A stretch of 64,000 nucleotides of DNA from Adiantum capillus-veneris (taxonomy: Eukaryota > Streptophyta > Polypodiopsida > Polypodiales > Pteridaceae), in the NCBI GenBank assembly GCA_014529385.2, contig CM043944.1, forward strand, positions 47,408,768 through 47,472,767, read 5' to 3'. A program made the translations under genes and the position numbers. Of the stretch, positions 22,801-34,146 are shown one piece after another (the stretch's first letter is position 1; every line of letters starts with the position of its first letter). Under the pieces are notes generated by a model, which was not told the DNA's origin, did no database searches, and saw nothing but the letters and a program-made list of their open reading frames with translations.

Positions 22801-23388
22801 TATTTTCATATTGTTCACATTGCTGGTAAGCACAATCAAGTCGCCAATGCACTTTCACGACGACCAAAAGTTAATGTGGTGTCTATAGCAACTCACAATG
22901 ATCTATCTTCTATGATAGATAAGTGTGCTACTGACCCTGACTTTAAAGATATAATTTCATCTCTTGATTTGGGAAAGAAAGAGGAACCATTCACCTTGCA
23001 TAATGGTTATCTTCTCCATGGAAATAGATTATGCGTTACCCACTCCCTTTGTGAGAAAGTCATGTATGAATCCCATGATTCTCCCTATGTGGGGCATAGA
23101 GGCAATCAACCTACTCTTGGAGGAGTAGAGACATACTTCTATTGGCCTACCATGAAAATGCACATACAAGAGTATGTTTCAAAATGTGTGGAAAAGACTA
23201 AGTATGATAGAGGGAAGAAACCTGGATTACTCCAACCATTGCCAATCCCTAATTTACCATGGGAGAGTATATCCATGGATTTTATCTTTGGATTACCCAA
23301 GTCTATCCATGGGTATATGGGAAAATGGACAATAGTTGACAGGTTTAGCAAGCAAGCACACTTTATTCCCATCAAAAAGACTATTAAG
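22801..23388 (+). pseudogene. Chromovirus integrase, copy 2, left part
   Basis: It holds the intact zinc-binding region (GNRLCVTHSLCEKVMYESHD, VGHRG) and the start of the core (PWESISMDFIFGLPKSIHG, WTIVDRFSKQAHFIPIKKTI). It ends at TTAAG (23384-23388), where the copia LTR begins. The core continues at 61613 and 63343. Confidence 0.85.
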
Positions 23389-23571
23389 TGTTGGGGTATA
23401 AATGGTCACCCAGGTAAGTGGGTGGGCCGCCAGGTATGTACACATATTCTTTTGTAAAAACCTAATAAGAACTCATTATGCTCTACACATTACAGAGAGC
23501 GAGTTCACCACATCGTCTTGCTCTTCTTCTCGCACTCTCTCTCGCGTCACACTTCCGCTCGTACTCCTTCA
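23389..23571 (+). repeat. 5' LTR of the Tork-like copia
   Basis: 183 bp, TGTTGGGGTATAAATGG to CGTACTCCTTCA. The 3' LTRs are 191 bp; this one lacks an 8-bp GCCCAATG near its start. The otherwise close match suggests a fairly young insertion. Confidence 0.9.
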
Positions 23572-23573
23572 AC

Positions 23574-23585
23574 TGGTATCAGAGC
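23574..23585 (+). promoter_or_regulatory. Primer-binding site of the Tork-like copia
   Basis: TGGTATCAGAGC two bases after the LTR. The leader that follows (23586-24547) holds only short frames; no gene is supported there. Confidence 0.9.
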
Positions 23586-24547
23586 TCAGATCGAGGCTCG
23601 GGGCAGCATTTGCAGGGAGCCAGAGTCACCTGCTCAGATTGGAGTGAGATTCGACAGGCCACCGTTCGGCTTCGACAAAGTTCTGCGCATGCCATTTTCG
23701 AATGCGTGGTCTCGGCGGGTGCAGATCCGACTCTGCAAATTTGGGGTTTCGGCCTACGACTGCAGGTGCTCAGGATATCGGAACTCCCAGAGTGCTGATT
23801 TGTGGCTGTCTACACAACGAAGGACGGCTTATAGTTCTTGGAGGCGTGTCACATACGACACGGGCGCACCTACACATAGACTGTAGGCGACATCCACCAG
23901 TTCATCAGGTAGCTTGTGTTTGCTGCTTGATATTCCAGATTTCATCCTGACATTGCAGGTACTTCCACATGGGATGTATTGTCAGAGATGATGTATGCCT
24001 AATGAGGGTTTGTTGGCTGTGAGTCACGCAGCAAACAACCGCCGCAGCGGTTACAACATACAGTGGGAAATTTGTGGATGTATGACTTTGTGGGAAGTCT
24101 ATGTACTGTTAGATTTACTGCAGCCTTTGTTGAGGGTCGAGTGAGGTTTTATTGAGCTGGGGGATTCTCGAATGTTGAGATCCTTTTGGTGATACAGGTC
24201 TTGGAGCGATCCCTCGACAGTTGGGATTGCATCTTTGCTTTACTGCCGTTGAGGCATTGTCGCAGTCTTTGCTTACAAGACAGTGACAGGACAGTGAGAG
24301 ACAGTACAGGTGCAGGACAGGTTTACCCATAGCTTACAGTGTTAGAGAGCCAATGGTTTTTTGAGTTGTTTTTGGTCTGTTTTTGAGTACACTAGAGCCA
24401 TTTTACAAAGGAGACTCTGCCGAAATTTCTGCAGAATCTAAAGCTTTATTGGTTCATTTGACAGGTTGATATTGGTTTAGAGATCAGTTTACAGGAGAAA
24501 CTCTACCGAATTTTTCCCAGGAAAGTAAACTACTGTGAACCATAGCT

Positions 24548-24740
24548 ATGGCTGGATCATAGGACACTGCTCTTTACAATATCAAGAAGCTGGATGGAAT
24601 CAATTCCCATTGTGGAAGAAGCAGATTTTGCACGTGTTGGTACAAAAGAAGCAGATAAAACCTATAAAGCTCAAGGGGATAAAACCACAAGATATGGACG
24701 AAGATGAATGGAGCAAAATGGATGAATTGGCACTTTCTAC
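24548..24740 (+). pseudogene. Copia Gag N-terminus (split by Tat insertion)
   Basis: The ATG at 24548 opens MAGS followed by TAG; the frame then gives DTALYNIKKLDGIN, and a one-base shift near 24602 leads to PLWKKQILHVLVQKK and DEDEWSKMDELALST. It stops at CTAC (24737-24740), where the Tat LTR begins. The next codons, IMLTLAERVYF, are at about 59960-59993 on the minus strand. Confidence 0.8.
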
Positions 24741-24999
24741 TGAGGCGGTCCGGGGCGGGCAACAAGAAGAGCAACCTCTAGACACCCTTCAAGGCTCCCG
24801 TGCTGCTCAATGGGGCTGGGGCACAACACAACACAAACCAAAACAACAAACCCCCAGCCAAATCCCAACTACACAAGGGGCACCACCTAGTTTAAGAGCG
24901 AACTAGGACGCAAAAGAGGAGAATCGTTAGAGCAACCCACAAACAAGCAAGGAATTTACACTAACCCTAACACCAATGGAATACTCTCACACACTAAAA

Positions 25000-25081
<82 letters not shown>

Positions 25082-27455
25082 TGCTCGGGCTGCTTTGAAG
25101 TGTATCGTTAATGATCAAGCAAACATAAATATATATATGTAAGAAAGAGAGAAAAAGGGGGAGAGGGTGCTTGTTGCATTAATACCTTCTTAGAAATCTG
25201 TCATGACAAATCAAAGTGAGATTAGTATTTGTTCAACATAGCTTGCGTAAATTTCACCACAACGCATCACAAGAAAAAACCACCCCAATCACTGTCTTAA
25301 GGCCAGGGGAGTCCTCTCCACCCTGTCGCCCTCTTACAGTATGTGGGATTTATGGCTAGATTGATGACAACACCAGAGACAAGCTATCAAGAACTTAACA
25401 AAAAACACCAAGACACTTACGCATCATTGTTATCCATTACTTCACGTTGGAAGGGAGACAAAGTATTCAAGCTTAGTCCAAATCCACCCTCCTTGATTCA
25501 GCAAATGTTGGGCTTACACTAGTAGGAGAAATGATAGATTTCCTACTCTCAATTGAATGAACACTCTCTCTCTTACAAATGGCATAGAGTTCCCTTGCTA
25601 ATCCCCTATTACAACACATGCACATGCATAAGACAATGAGCTTCCACTCAAGAGCTCCTTCTAGAGAGGTTGACCTTGGCTTCTCAAGCTATAGCATAGT
25701 GCTCTTGCTTATGGCTCCCCCTTTTTGTGCTAGCTACACCCTCCTTTTATAGCAATTTTGAAGGCTAGGGTTACTCCTCTAACCATGGTTGGGTTAGATT
25801 TTCAACAATTTATCTAATTTCTTTTACTTGGAATTATCAAGAAGTTGGTGGGGAAAGAGAGAGGAGAGAAATGGAGGTGATAGGACTTTTCATAGTGGGT
25901 TAGTGTTAGTAGAGTTAGTATTAATTTACAAATGGAATTGGATATTTACAATGGGAGTATCCATGTAGGATACAAATAAGGAAGAAAAACTCTTAAGAGG
26001 TAAGAAAAGGTGGATTTCTTACAAGGTTGATGCTCCAAGTGTCTTGAGTAGGGCCAATTTTGACGCTTGTTGACGGTCCACTAGCTTTGACGGTACATTT
26101 TTTCTCCACTCTTGACCTTCCTTGAGAGACAAGGTAATTGAAGTTGAGTAATCAACCACCATGATGCTGTCTTTTAAGAGAAGAGGCTGAATTTTGTGGT
26201 TTTTTTGATAGATATGGGTAATTTGGAGGAGGAAAAATGAGACTAGGTGGTCAATTTTGGAATGGAATTGTGTGTGGGAGGTATGAGTTCACCATGGTTT
26301 CTCTTATTCTTCAAGGTTGAGGAGAAGGTGAGTAGGGTGCAGAGAGGAGTGGTGAGAGAGGTGGGGATGATGAGTGGAGAAGTGTGTGTGAAAGAGGAAA
26401 AGGATAAAGTCGAAGAGAGAGTGTGGCTGCATAGCATGGGAAAATTGGGGTCCACTAATAAAATCATAGCTCACAGGTCGTAGCTCAAAAAATAATGAAA
26501 ACATTTGAGGCAAAAGTTCAGCCCACGAGCTACAACTTTTGTTTGTATCACCTTTTCAAATTCGGAGAGCAAGTGAACTTTAAAAATTCAGCAAAACCGA
26601 TCGTTTTTTTCCACTGCACAAGGTCCTTGTGGGGTCCTTCTTTAGATGATTCTTTTGAATACCTCCAAGAGTGAGCTCTCCATAGTGCATGTATGCATGC
26701 CACCTACCCTTGATCTTATTTGGTAGGTATATAATTGAAGATATTGTTGAGATCATGATATAAGTGAATAGTACAACTAAGAAAATCAAATATTGAGGGG
26801 TCTAAAAAATATGTACATGTCAAATATAAATAATATAAGTGAAAAAAATATAAAGGGGTCAAAAGAAATCTCTCTCATTATGAGGCTACCATAAAAAGAT
26901 AAATATTTTTGTTCTAATTTTTTAGAAAAAAAAAAAATAGATGTAGGAAGGGAAAAATCACAATAGTGAAAAAATATACACATAAATAAAACTAGTTTTT
27001 TTGGATTTTTTGTTGGGGTGGAGTTACACCAAATATAAGAGAAGCTTACATGAAAATATTTCTATATGGAATAAAGAGTATGAAAAATGGTAAGAAAAAT
27101 TGTGGTAATGGTGAGGCAATGTAAAGAGCATAAAAAACACACACCTAGGTAGAAATATTTAAATAAATATCAAAATAATTATTAAAAAATCTTTTATTTA
27201 GGCTCCATATACAAAGAAATATTTACATACGCATGGGCCATAATATACTTATATATATATATATTTTTGGCTCAACTAGCCCAATGCCTAGCTAATTGAG
27301 GGTTTTTTATTTCAGTAAGGAGATATGGGAAAAGTCCCCTAACTCACACGCACCTATATACAGTGAAAGGGTGAGGGTAACCACAGTGTTTGAGTGATTT
27401 GATAGGGGGGGATAACTCACTATGGCAATCACAGAGAGCCGAAAAACGGCTATCA
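24741..27455 (-). repeat. Tat LTR L1, full length
   Basis: 2715 bp; read on the minus strand it starts TGATAGCCGTTTTTCGGC and ends CCGCCTCA. It is the 3' LTR of G1, since pol lies at higher coordinates, with the purine tract complement CCCTCCCCC at 27461-27469. It has a TATA box (complement at 25743-25751) and a (GA)n run at 25003-25078. The conserved 74-78-codon ORFs on both strands near 26240-26480 recur in each LTR but look like shadows. Confidence 0.85.
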
Positions 27456-27483
27456 TTAGCCCTCCCCCAGGATGATGGTATAT

Positions 27484-28830
27484 TCATGTACCATCATAAA
27501 GAATCTTTTCCAAAGAGAGTGCTTCAGAGTCCTTGACAAGATCTTCATTGTTTGGCCACTTGGAATTTTGGTTTGTGTTACACTCATGGTTCATGGAACA
27601 ATACTTACATGGGATAGTTGCCTCTTGCTCTAGTAGATCCTTTGGTAGAAGGCGACTCAAGTAAGGCTTCAAGCGATAGCCGTTTACCTTCCTGGAGTGC
27701 TCTTTCTCATTCAAGTCCATAAGTTGATAGTAACTTGAATTGAAAGCCTTCTTGACTATGTATGGCCCCTGCCATCTTGTTTCAAATTTGGCATCAAAAC
27801 GATTATCGAGTCGATTGTCATACCTTAGCACAAGATCTCCTTCATTGATGCCTTTGTCCTTCAGTTTCTTGTCAAGCTTCTCCTTTGTCTGTGTGGCTTT
27901 CCTTTTATAGCACTCGTATGTTGCTTCTCTTTTCCACTCAAGCTCAGCTAAAAGGTAAGAAGTCGATCCATCCATGCTTCTTGATCATCTTGTGCTGATT
28001 TGCCATGAAGTCGCATTGTTGGAATGTTTAGCTCAATTGGCTGTAAAGCCTCTTGACCATAGACCAAGTGAAATGGTGTGAACTCCGTGGCTTCCCTATA
28101 TGTGGTTCGATATGCCCACAAGGCACCATCCAAGAAGTCATCCCACAACTTTGTCTTGTTTTTCACCATCTTTCTAATGATGCCTGCAATGACACCATTA
28201 GCTTTTTCTACCAAACCATTTGATTGGGGATAGTAGGGTGTACTGTGACGATGTAGAATGTGAAGTTCTTCACAGACTTCTGTGAGCAATCCCTTTCTAA
28301 ACCCTGGACCATTATCAGAAACAATCTCCAAAGGTGTGCCAAATCTACAACAAATGTGAGTGTAGACGAATTTGCTCACTGTCTTCTCATTTACCTTTGC
28401 CACACTTTGTGCTTCCACCCACCTAGTCATATAGTCTACAGCCACTAGAATGTAGAGTTTACCATTTTTTGTCCTAGGCAGAGGACCCATAGCATCAATG
28501 TCCCACTTTTCAAACAGTCCATTTGCAAACACGATTTGCCTTGGACCATAAACCAATCTTCTATTTCCATTTACCTGACAATTGTGACAACTTTTACACC
28601 AATGTTGGACATCCACATGCAGACTTGGCCAAACATACCCCGCAAGCAAAATCTTCTTCACAGTTAAGTCTTGGGCAAAATGACCACCACATGCTTCTTC
28701 ATGCAAACCTTTTAGAATGGCTAGAATTTCCTCAATAGTTGGTACTCTTCTGCATACTTGATCCCTCCCTCTTTGATAGAGGGAGCCTTCTAGGAAGAGA
28801 TATGCGCTTGCCTTCTACATGAGTCTCCTC
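27484..28830 (-). pseudogene. Tat G1: integrase, 3' part of pol only
   Basis: It runs from near the integrase zinc finger (LHEEACGGHFAQDLTVKKI, HWCKSCHNCQ) through the catalytic core (WDIDAMGPLPRTKNG, EIVSDNGPGF, PQSNGLVEKANG) to the GPY/F tail (FETRWQGPYIVKKAF) and the normal stop at 27484. Two extra A residues near 27952 shift the frame. At 28830 pol stops inside GTCTCCTC and a primer site plus LTR follows; everything upstream in pol is missing. Confidence 0.85.
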
Positions 28831-28831
28831 A

Positions 28832-28843
28832 GTGGGGGCACCA
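28832..28843 (-). promoter_or_regulatory. Tat primer-binding site next to L2
   Basis: The complement reads TGGTGCCCCCAC, three bases from the LTR end. I cannot name the tRNA with certainty. Confidence 0.6.
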
Positions 28844-28846
28844 ATT

Positions 28847-29105
28847 TGAGGCGGTCCGGGGCGGGCAACAAGAAGAGCAACCTCTAGACACCCTTCAAGG
28901 CTCCCGTGCTGCTCAATGGGGCTAGGGCACAACACAACACAAACCAAAACAACAAACCCCCAGCCAAATCCCAACTACACAAGGGGCACCACCTAGTTTA
29001 AGAGTGAACTAGGACGCAAAAGAGGAGAATTGTTAGAGCAACCCACAAACAAGCAAGGAATTTACACTAACCCTAACACCAATGGAATACTCTCACACAC
29101 TAAAA

Positions 29106-29157
<52 letters not shown>

Positions 29158-30784
29158 TGCTCGGGCTGCTTTGAAGTGTATCGTTAATGATCAAGCAAAC
29201 ATAAATATATATATGTAAGAAAGAGAGAAAAAGGGGGAGAGGGTGCTTGTTGCATTAATACCTTCTTAGAAATCTGTCATGACAAATCAAAGTGAGATTA
29301 GTATTTGTTCAACATAGCTTGCGTAAATTTCACCACAACGCATCACAAGAAAAAACCACCCCAATCACTGTCTTAAGGCCAGGGGAGTCCTCTCCACCCT
29401 GTTGCCCTCTTACAGTATGTGGGATTTATGGCTAGATTGAAGACAACACCAGAGACAAGCTATCAAGAACTTAACAAAAAACACCAAGACACTTACGCAT
29501 CATTGTTGTCCATTACTTCACGTTGGAAGGGAGACAAAGTATCCAAGCTTAGTCCAAATCCACCCTCCTTGATTCAGCAAATGTTGGGCTTACACTAGTA
29601 GGAGAAATGATAGATTTCCTACTCTCAATTGAATGAACACTCTCTCTCTTACAAATGGCATAGAGTTCCCTTGCTAATCCCCTATTACAACACATGCACA
29701 TGCATAAGACAATGAGCTTCCACTCAAGAGCTCCTTCTAGAGAGGTTGACCTTGGCTTCTCAAGCTATAGCATAGTGCTCTTGCTTATGGCTCCCCCTTT
29801 TTGTGCTAGCTACACCCTTCTTTTATAGCAATTTTGAAGGCTAGGGTTACTCCTCTAACCATGGTTGGGTTAGATTTTCAGCAATTTATCTAATTTCTTT
29901 TGCTTGGAATTATCAAGAAGTTGGTGGGGAAAGAGAGAGGAGAGAAATGGAGGTGATAGGACTTTTCATAGTGGGTTAGTGTTAGTAGAGTTAGTATTAA
30001 TTTACAAATGGAATTGGATATTTACAATGGGAGTATCCATGTAGGATACAAATAAGGAAGAAAAACTCTTAAGAGGTAAGAAAAGGCGGATTTCTTACAA
30101 GGTTGATGCTCCAAGTGTCTTGAGTAGGGCCAATTTTGACGCTTGTTGACGGTCCACTAGCTTTGACGGTACATTTTTTCTCCACTCTTGACCTTCCTTG
30201 AGAGACAAGGTAATTGAAGCTGAGTAATCAACCACCATGATGCTGTCTTTTAAGAGAAGAGGCTGAATTTTGTGGTTTTTTTTATAGATATGGGTAAATT
30301 GGAGGAGGAAAAATGAGACTAGGTGGTCAATTTTGGAATGGAATTGTGTGTGGGAGGTATGAGTTCACCATGGTTTCTCTTATTCTTCAAGGTTGAGGAG
30401 AACGTGAGAAGGGTGCAGAGAGGAGTGGTGAGAGAGGTGGGGATGATGAGTCGAGAAGTGTGTGTGAAAGAGGAAAATGATAAAGTGGAAGAGAGAGTGT
30501 GGCTGCATAGCATAGGAAAACTGAGGTCCACTAATAAAATCATAGCTCAGAGCTCGTAGCTCAAAAAAATATGAAAAAATTTGAGGCAAAAGTTCAGCCC
30601 ACGAGCTACAACTTTTGTTTGTATCACCTTTTCAAATTCGGAGAGCAAGTGAACTTTAAAAATTCAGCAAAAGGGACCGTTTTTTTTCACTGCACAAGGT
30701 CCTTGTGGGGTCCTTCTTTGGATGATTCTTTTGAATACCTCCAAGAGTGAGCCCTCCATACTGCATGTATGCATGCCACCTACC
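28847..30784 (-). repeat. Tat LTR L2, truncated
   Basis: It matches L1 from the CCGCCTCA end for 1.94 kb and breaks off after GCATGCCACCTAC; the first ~0.75 kb of the LTR is missing. The (GA)n run is at 29109-29154, 46 bp against 76 in L1. A 7-bp TCTCCTC lies on both sides of the primer-site-plus-L2 block (28824-28830 and 30785-30791). Confidence 0.8.
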
Positions 30785-30842
30785 TCTCCTCTTCTGAGCC
30801 AGAGCAAAAGGCAACTATCTCATGTAAGTATTGTTCCATGAA
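30785..30842. other. Scrambled junction of Tat fragments
   Basis: Sixteen bases (30785-30800) match the minus-strand integrase region (TCTCCTCTTCTGAGCC), then ~42 bases (30801-30842) match the plus-strand end of pol (as at 33969-34011). At 30843 the sequence becomes plus-strand protease-RT linker. Three joins lie within 60 bp. Confidence 0.75.
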
Positions 30843-33800
30843 GGAGCAACGCCAAGAGGAGCTCCATGAAGGAATCATCTCAAAGTGAGACGGAAGAAGA
30901 TTGGACTGAAAACACTTCAGAAGAAGAATGTAGCGGCAACAGTACTGAAGAGGAGTCCTCCATTGAAGTCATGGGGGTAAGGTTTAAGCCAAACAACCAG
31001 GAGACCTCTTCTCGAGGTTTGGAAGAGGTAGGTTCCCAAGAGAACCAAAAGGTGGAAGATGAAGGAATGTTAGAAGGTATGTTGTCTACAACACTTACAA
31101 AGAATAAAAGAGAAGAGTTCAAATGTGTGCTAGGGAAATTTCCGAGGCTTTTTGCTAAAGACTACACTGATGTGCGTGGAGTAGATGTTGTTCAACACAA
31201 GATTGAGTTGAAGCCAGAGGCCACACCTAAGGCTCAAAAGCTACGAAGGCTAGGAGTCATTAAGGAGCAGGCTCTACTCAAGGAGGTAAGAAAGCTTCTA
31301 GCAGCAGGTTTCATTTATCCAGTGGAGAATTCAGAGTGGGTCTCTCCCGTTGTTGTCACTCCTAAGAAAAACGGAAAGTGGAGGGTGTGTGTGGATTACC
31401 GTCCACTCAATGAGGCAACAAAAAGATATCACTTTCCCCTCCCATTTCAGGATGAGATACTAAATGAGGTAGCTGGTCATGAGAAGTACACTGTGTGTGA
31501 TGGCTACTCAGGCTATTTTCAAATAGGTATCGCATTGGAAGATCAATTGAAAACAACCTTTATCACTCCTTGGGGTTGTTATGCTTTTGGAGTGATGCCA
31601 TTTGGTCTGACAAATGCTCCTGCAACATTCCAACGTTTCATGAACATGGTGTTTCAAGCATTCTTTGGAAAGTCAATTAGGGTGTTCATTGATGATTTCT
31701 GCATTTATAGCTCAAAATCATTGCATCTACAAAGGGTAGAAGAAGGTTTAAAGAAGCTCTACGACATGGGAGGTCAACTCAACCCCGACAAGTGCCACAT
31801 AGGTGAGGATGAAGTGATCTTGCTCGGTCACAAGGTTTCCTATAAAGGCATTGAGGTGGATCCTTCAAAGGCAAAGGCTCTTATTGAGCTCCCATCACCG
31901 AAGAGTCTTAAGGAGGTCATCTCTTTCATTCAGAAGGTGAAGTATATGTCACGCTTCATTCACTTAGCCTCGGAGTTGCTTTATCCTTTGCAAACGTTGA
32001 CACAACAAGTAGAATTTGCATGGTTTGATGAGCTTGAAGAGTATTTTTGTAACATTAAAGTCATTTTGTCAGAGCTACCAACACTCATGCATCCTTGTTG
32101 GGAGTACACATTCTTTGTTAGCTCTAGTGTTGGAAGGGAAACAATTGGTGCCGTGTTGCTACAACAAGATCCCCACAGTACAAGGATGCGACCCATCTAC
32201 TTTGCTAGTAGGGTCATGAATGCTTTGGAGAGAGACTACACAGAAGCAGAACTCATGATGCTTTCTCTCATGTTTGCGCTGAGAAAGTTTAGATCCTACT
32301 TGCTCCCAAAACCTTTTTTAATCCTCACCGCAGAGAATTTGTTCCCTTGGGTGTCATCTCAAATGAATCTTAGTACTAGGATCTCAAAGTGGATTATGGA
32401 GTTGCAAGAGCTTCAATACTCTTTCAAGGTAGAAGATAGTGTGCGTGCACAATTGGCAGGGATTCTCACTTATAGGGTACATGAGAAGGAAATTAAGGTG
32501 CCTCAAGTAAAGACCCTACCATTGCCACCACCAAAAAGTATTCCCAATGCTTTTACCTTGTTCTTTGATGGAGATTTTCGACGAGCCACAGGGAAAGCAG
32601 GGGGAGGGCTAATGGTTCTCAACCCAAGTGGAGAGGTGGTCATGAAAGAGAAGGTCAATCTACCGGGTTCAACTAGCAACAATGAAGCAAAATACGACAG
32701 ACTACTTCATGGTTTGAAGATGTGCATTGGCCAAGGGATAAAACGTCTCATGGTAAAGGGAGATGCACTTCTCATTGTTAAACAGATTTTAGGCATTTGG
32801 GCATGCAAGAATGAAAGCTTAAGGACAAAAGTTCATGCCATTCGTAGGATGTTTAATCAGTTTGAAGAAGTGCAACTATACCATATTCCGAGGAAACAGA
32901 ATGAAGATGCCGATTTACTTGCACAACAAGCAGTTACATGTGATGAGAGAGAAGTGCAGGTCATCATGGTGGCAGCAGCTGTCAAGAAACCGAGATACCA
33001 GGGATTGGAGTCATTGGCTCCCATTATTGGCTACATTTTGGAGGGCGAGTTTCCACAAGACTTCACGAAGGTAAAGAAGAGGAGACTCATGAAGAAGGCA
33101 AGCGCATATCTCTTCCTAGAAGGCTCCCTCTATCAAAGAGGGAAGGATCAAATATGTAGAAGAGTACCAACTATTGAGGAAATTCCAGCCATTCTAAAAG
33201 GTTTGCATGAAGAAGCATGTGGTGGTCATTTTGCCCAAGAATTAACTGTGAAGAAGATTTTGCTTGCGGGGTATGTTTGGCCAAGTCTGCATGTGGATGT
33301 CCAACATTGGTGTAAAAGTTGTCACAATTGTCAGGTAAATGGGGATAGAAGATTGGTTTATGGTCCAAGGCAAATCGTGCTTGCAAATGGACCGTTTGAA
33401 AAGTGGGGCATTGATGCTATGGGTCCTCTGCCTAGGACAAAAAATGGTAAACTCTACATTCTAGTGGCTGTAGACTATATGACTAGGTGGGTGGAAGCAC
33501 AAAGTGTGGCAAAGGTAAATGAGAGGACAGTGTCACTTGGTCTATGGTCAAGAGGCTTTACAGCCAATTGAACTAAACATCCCAACAATGCGACTTCATG
33601 GCAAAGGAGCACAAGATGATCAAGAGGTATGGATGGATCGACTTCTTACCTTAGCTGAGCTTGAGTGGAAAAGAGAAGCAGCATACGAGTGTTATAAGAG
33701 GAAAGCCACACAAACAAAAGAGAAGCTTGACAAGAAACTGAAGGACAAAGGCATAAATAAAGGAGATCTTGTGCTAAGGTATGACAATCGACTCGATAAT

Positions 33801-34118
33801 CGTTTTGATGCCAAATTTGAAACAAGATGGCAGGGGCCATACATAGTCAAGAAGGCTTTCAATTCAAGCTACTATCAACTTATGGACTTGAATGGGAAAG
33901 AGCACTCCAGGAAGGTAAACGGCTATCGCTTGAAGCCTTACTTGAGTCGCCTTCTACCAAAGGATCTACCAGAGCAAAAGGCAACTATCTCATGTAAGTA
34001 TTGTTCCATGAACCATGAGTGTAACACAAACCAAAATTCCAAGGGGCCAAACAATGAAGATCTTGTCAAGGACTCTGAAGCACTCTCTTTGGAAAAGATT
34101 CTTTATGATGGTACATGA
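30843..34118 (+). pseudogene. Tat G2: RT, RNase H, second RNase H, broken integrase
   Basis: Open for 901 codons from 30866. RT motifs WRVCVDYRPLNEATK, MPFGLTNAPATFQRFMNMVF and FIDDFCIYSS; RNase H; then the archaeal-type RNase H (LFFDGDFRRATGKAGGG, SNNEAKYD, VKGDALL, NEDADLL); and the integrase zinc finger and first catalytic Asp. A deletion of about 370 bp at ~33533 removes the second Asp and the Glu, and the frame shifts; the integrase tail continues from 33539 to TGA at 34116. There is no gag or protease. It shares diagnostic residues with G5 (KAKALIEL, FAWFDE, MHPCWEY), so it belongs to that subfamily. Confidence 0.88.
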
Positions 34119-34146
34119 ATATACCATCATCCTGGGGGAGGGCTAA

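Noticed and set aside
24960-24975. CTAACCCTAACACC as telomeric DNA
   Set aside because: Only two imperfect telomere-like units, present in each Tat LTR; an ordinary LTR sequence.
26243-26483. Paired 74-78-codon ORFs on both strands, repeated in every full Tat LTR (also 30319, 35093, 37776, 52023)
   Set aside because: They lie inside the LTR, downstream of pol or upstream of the primer site. They are open on both strands at once because the DNA is simple in composition, and they share the general LTR conservation; nothing points to selection on the protein.
28523-28738. 71-codon ORFs antisense to integrase, recurring at 33171, 44608 and 54109
   Set aside because: They are mirror images of the conserved integrase zinc-finger coding sequence in all copies; conservation is explained by the sense strand.
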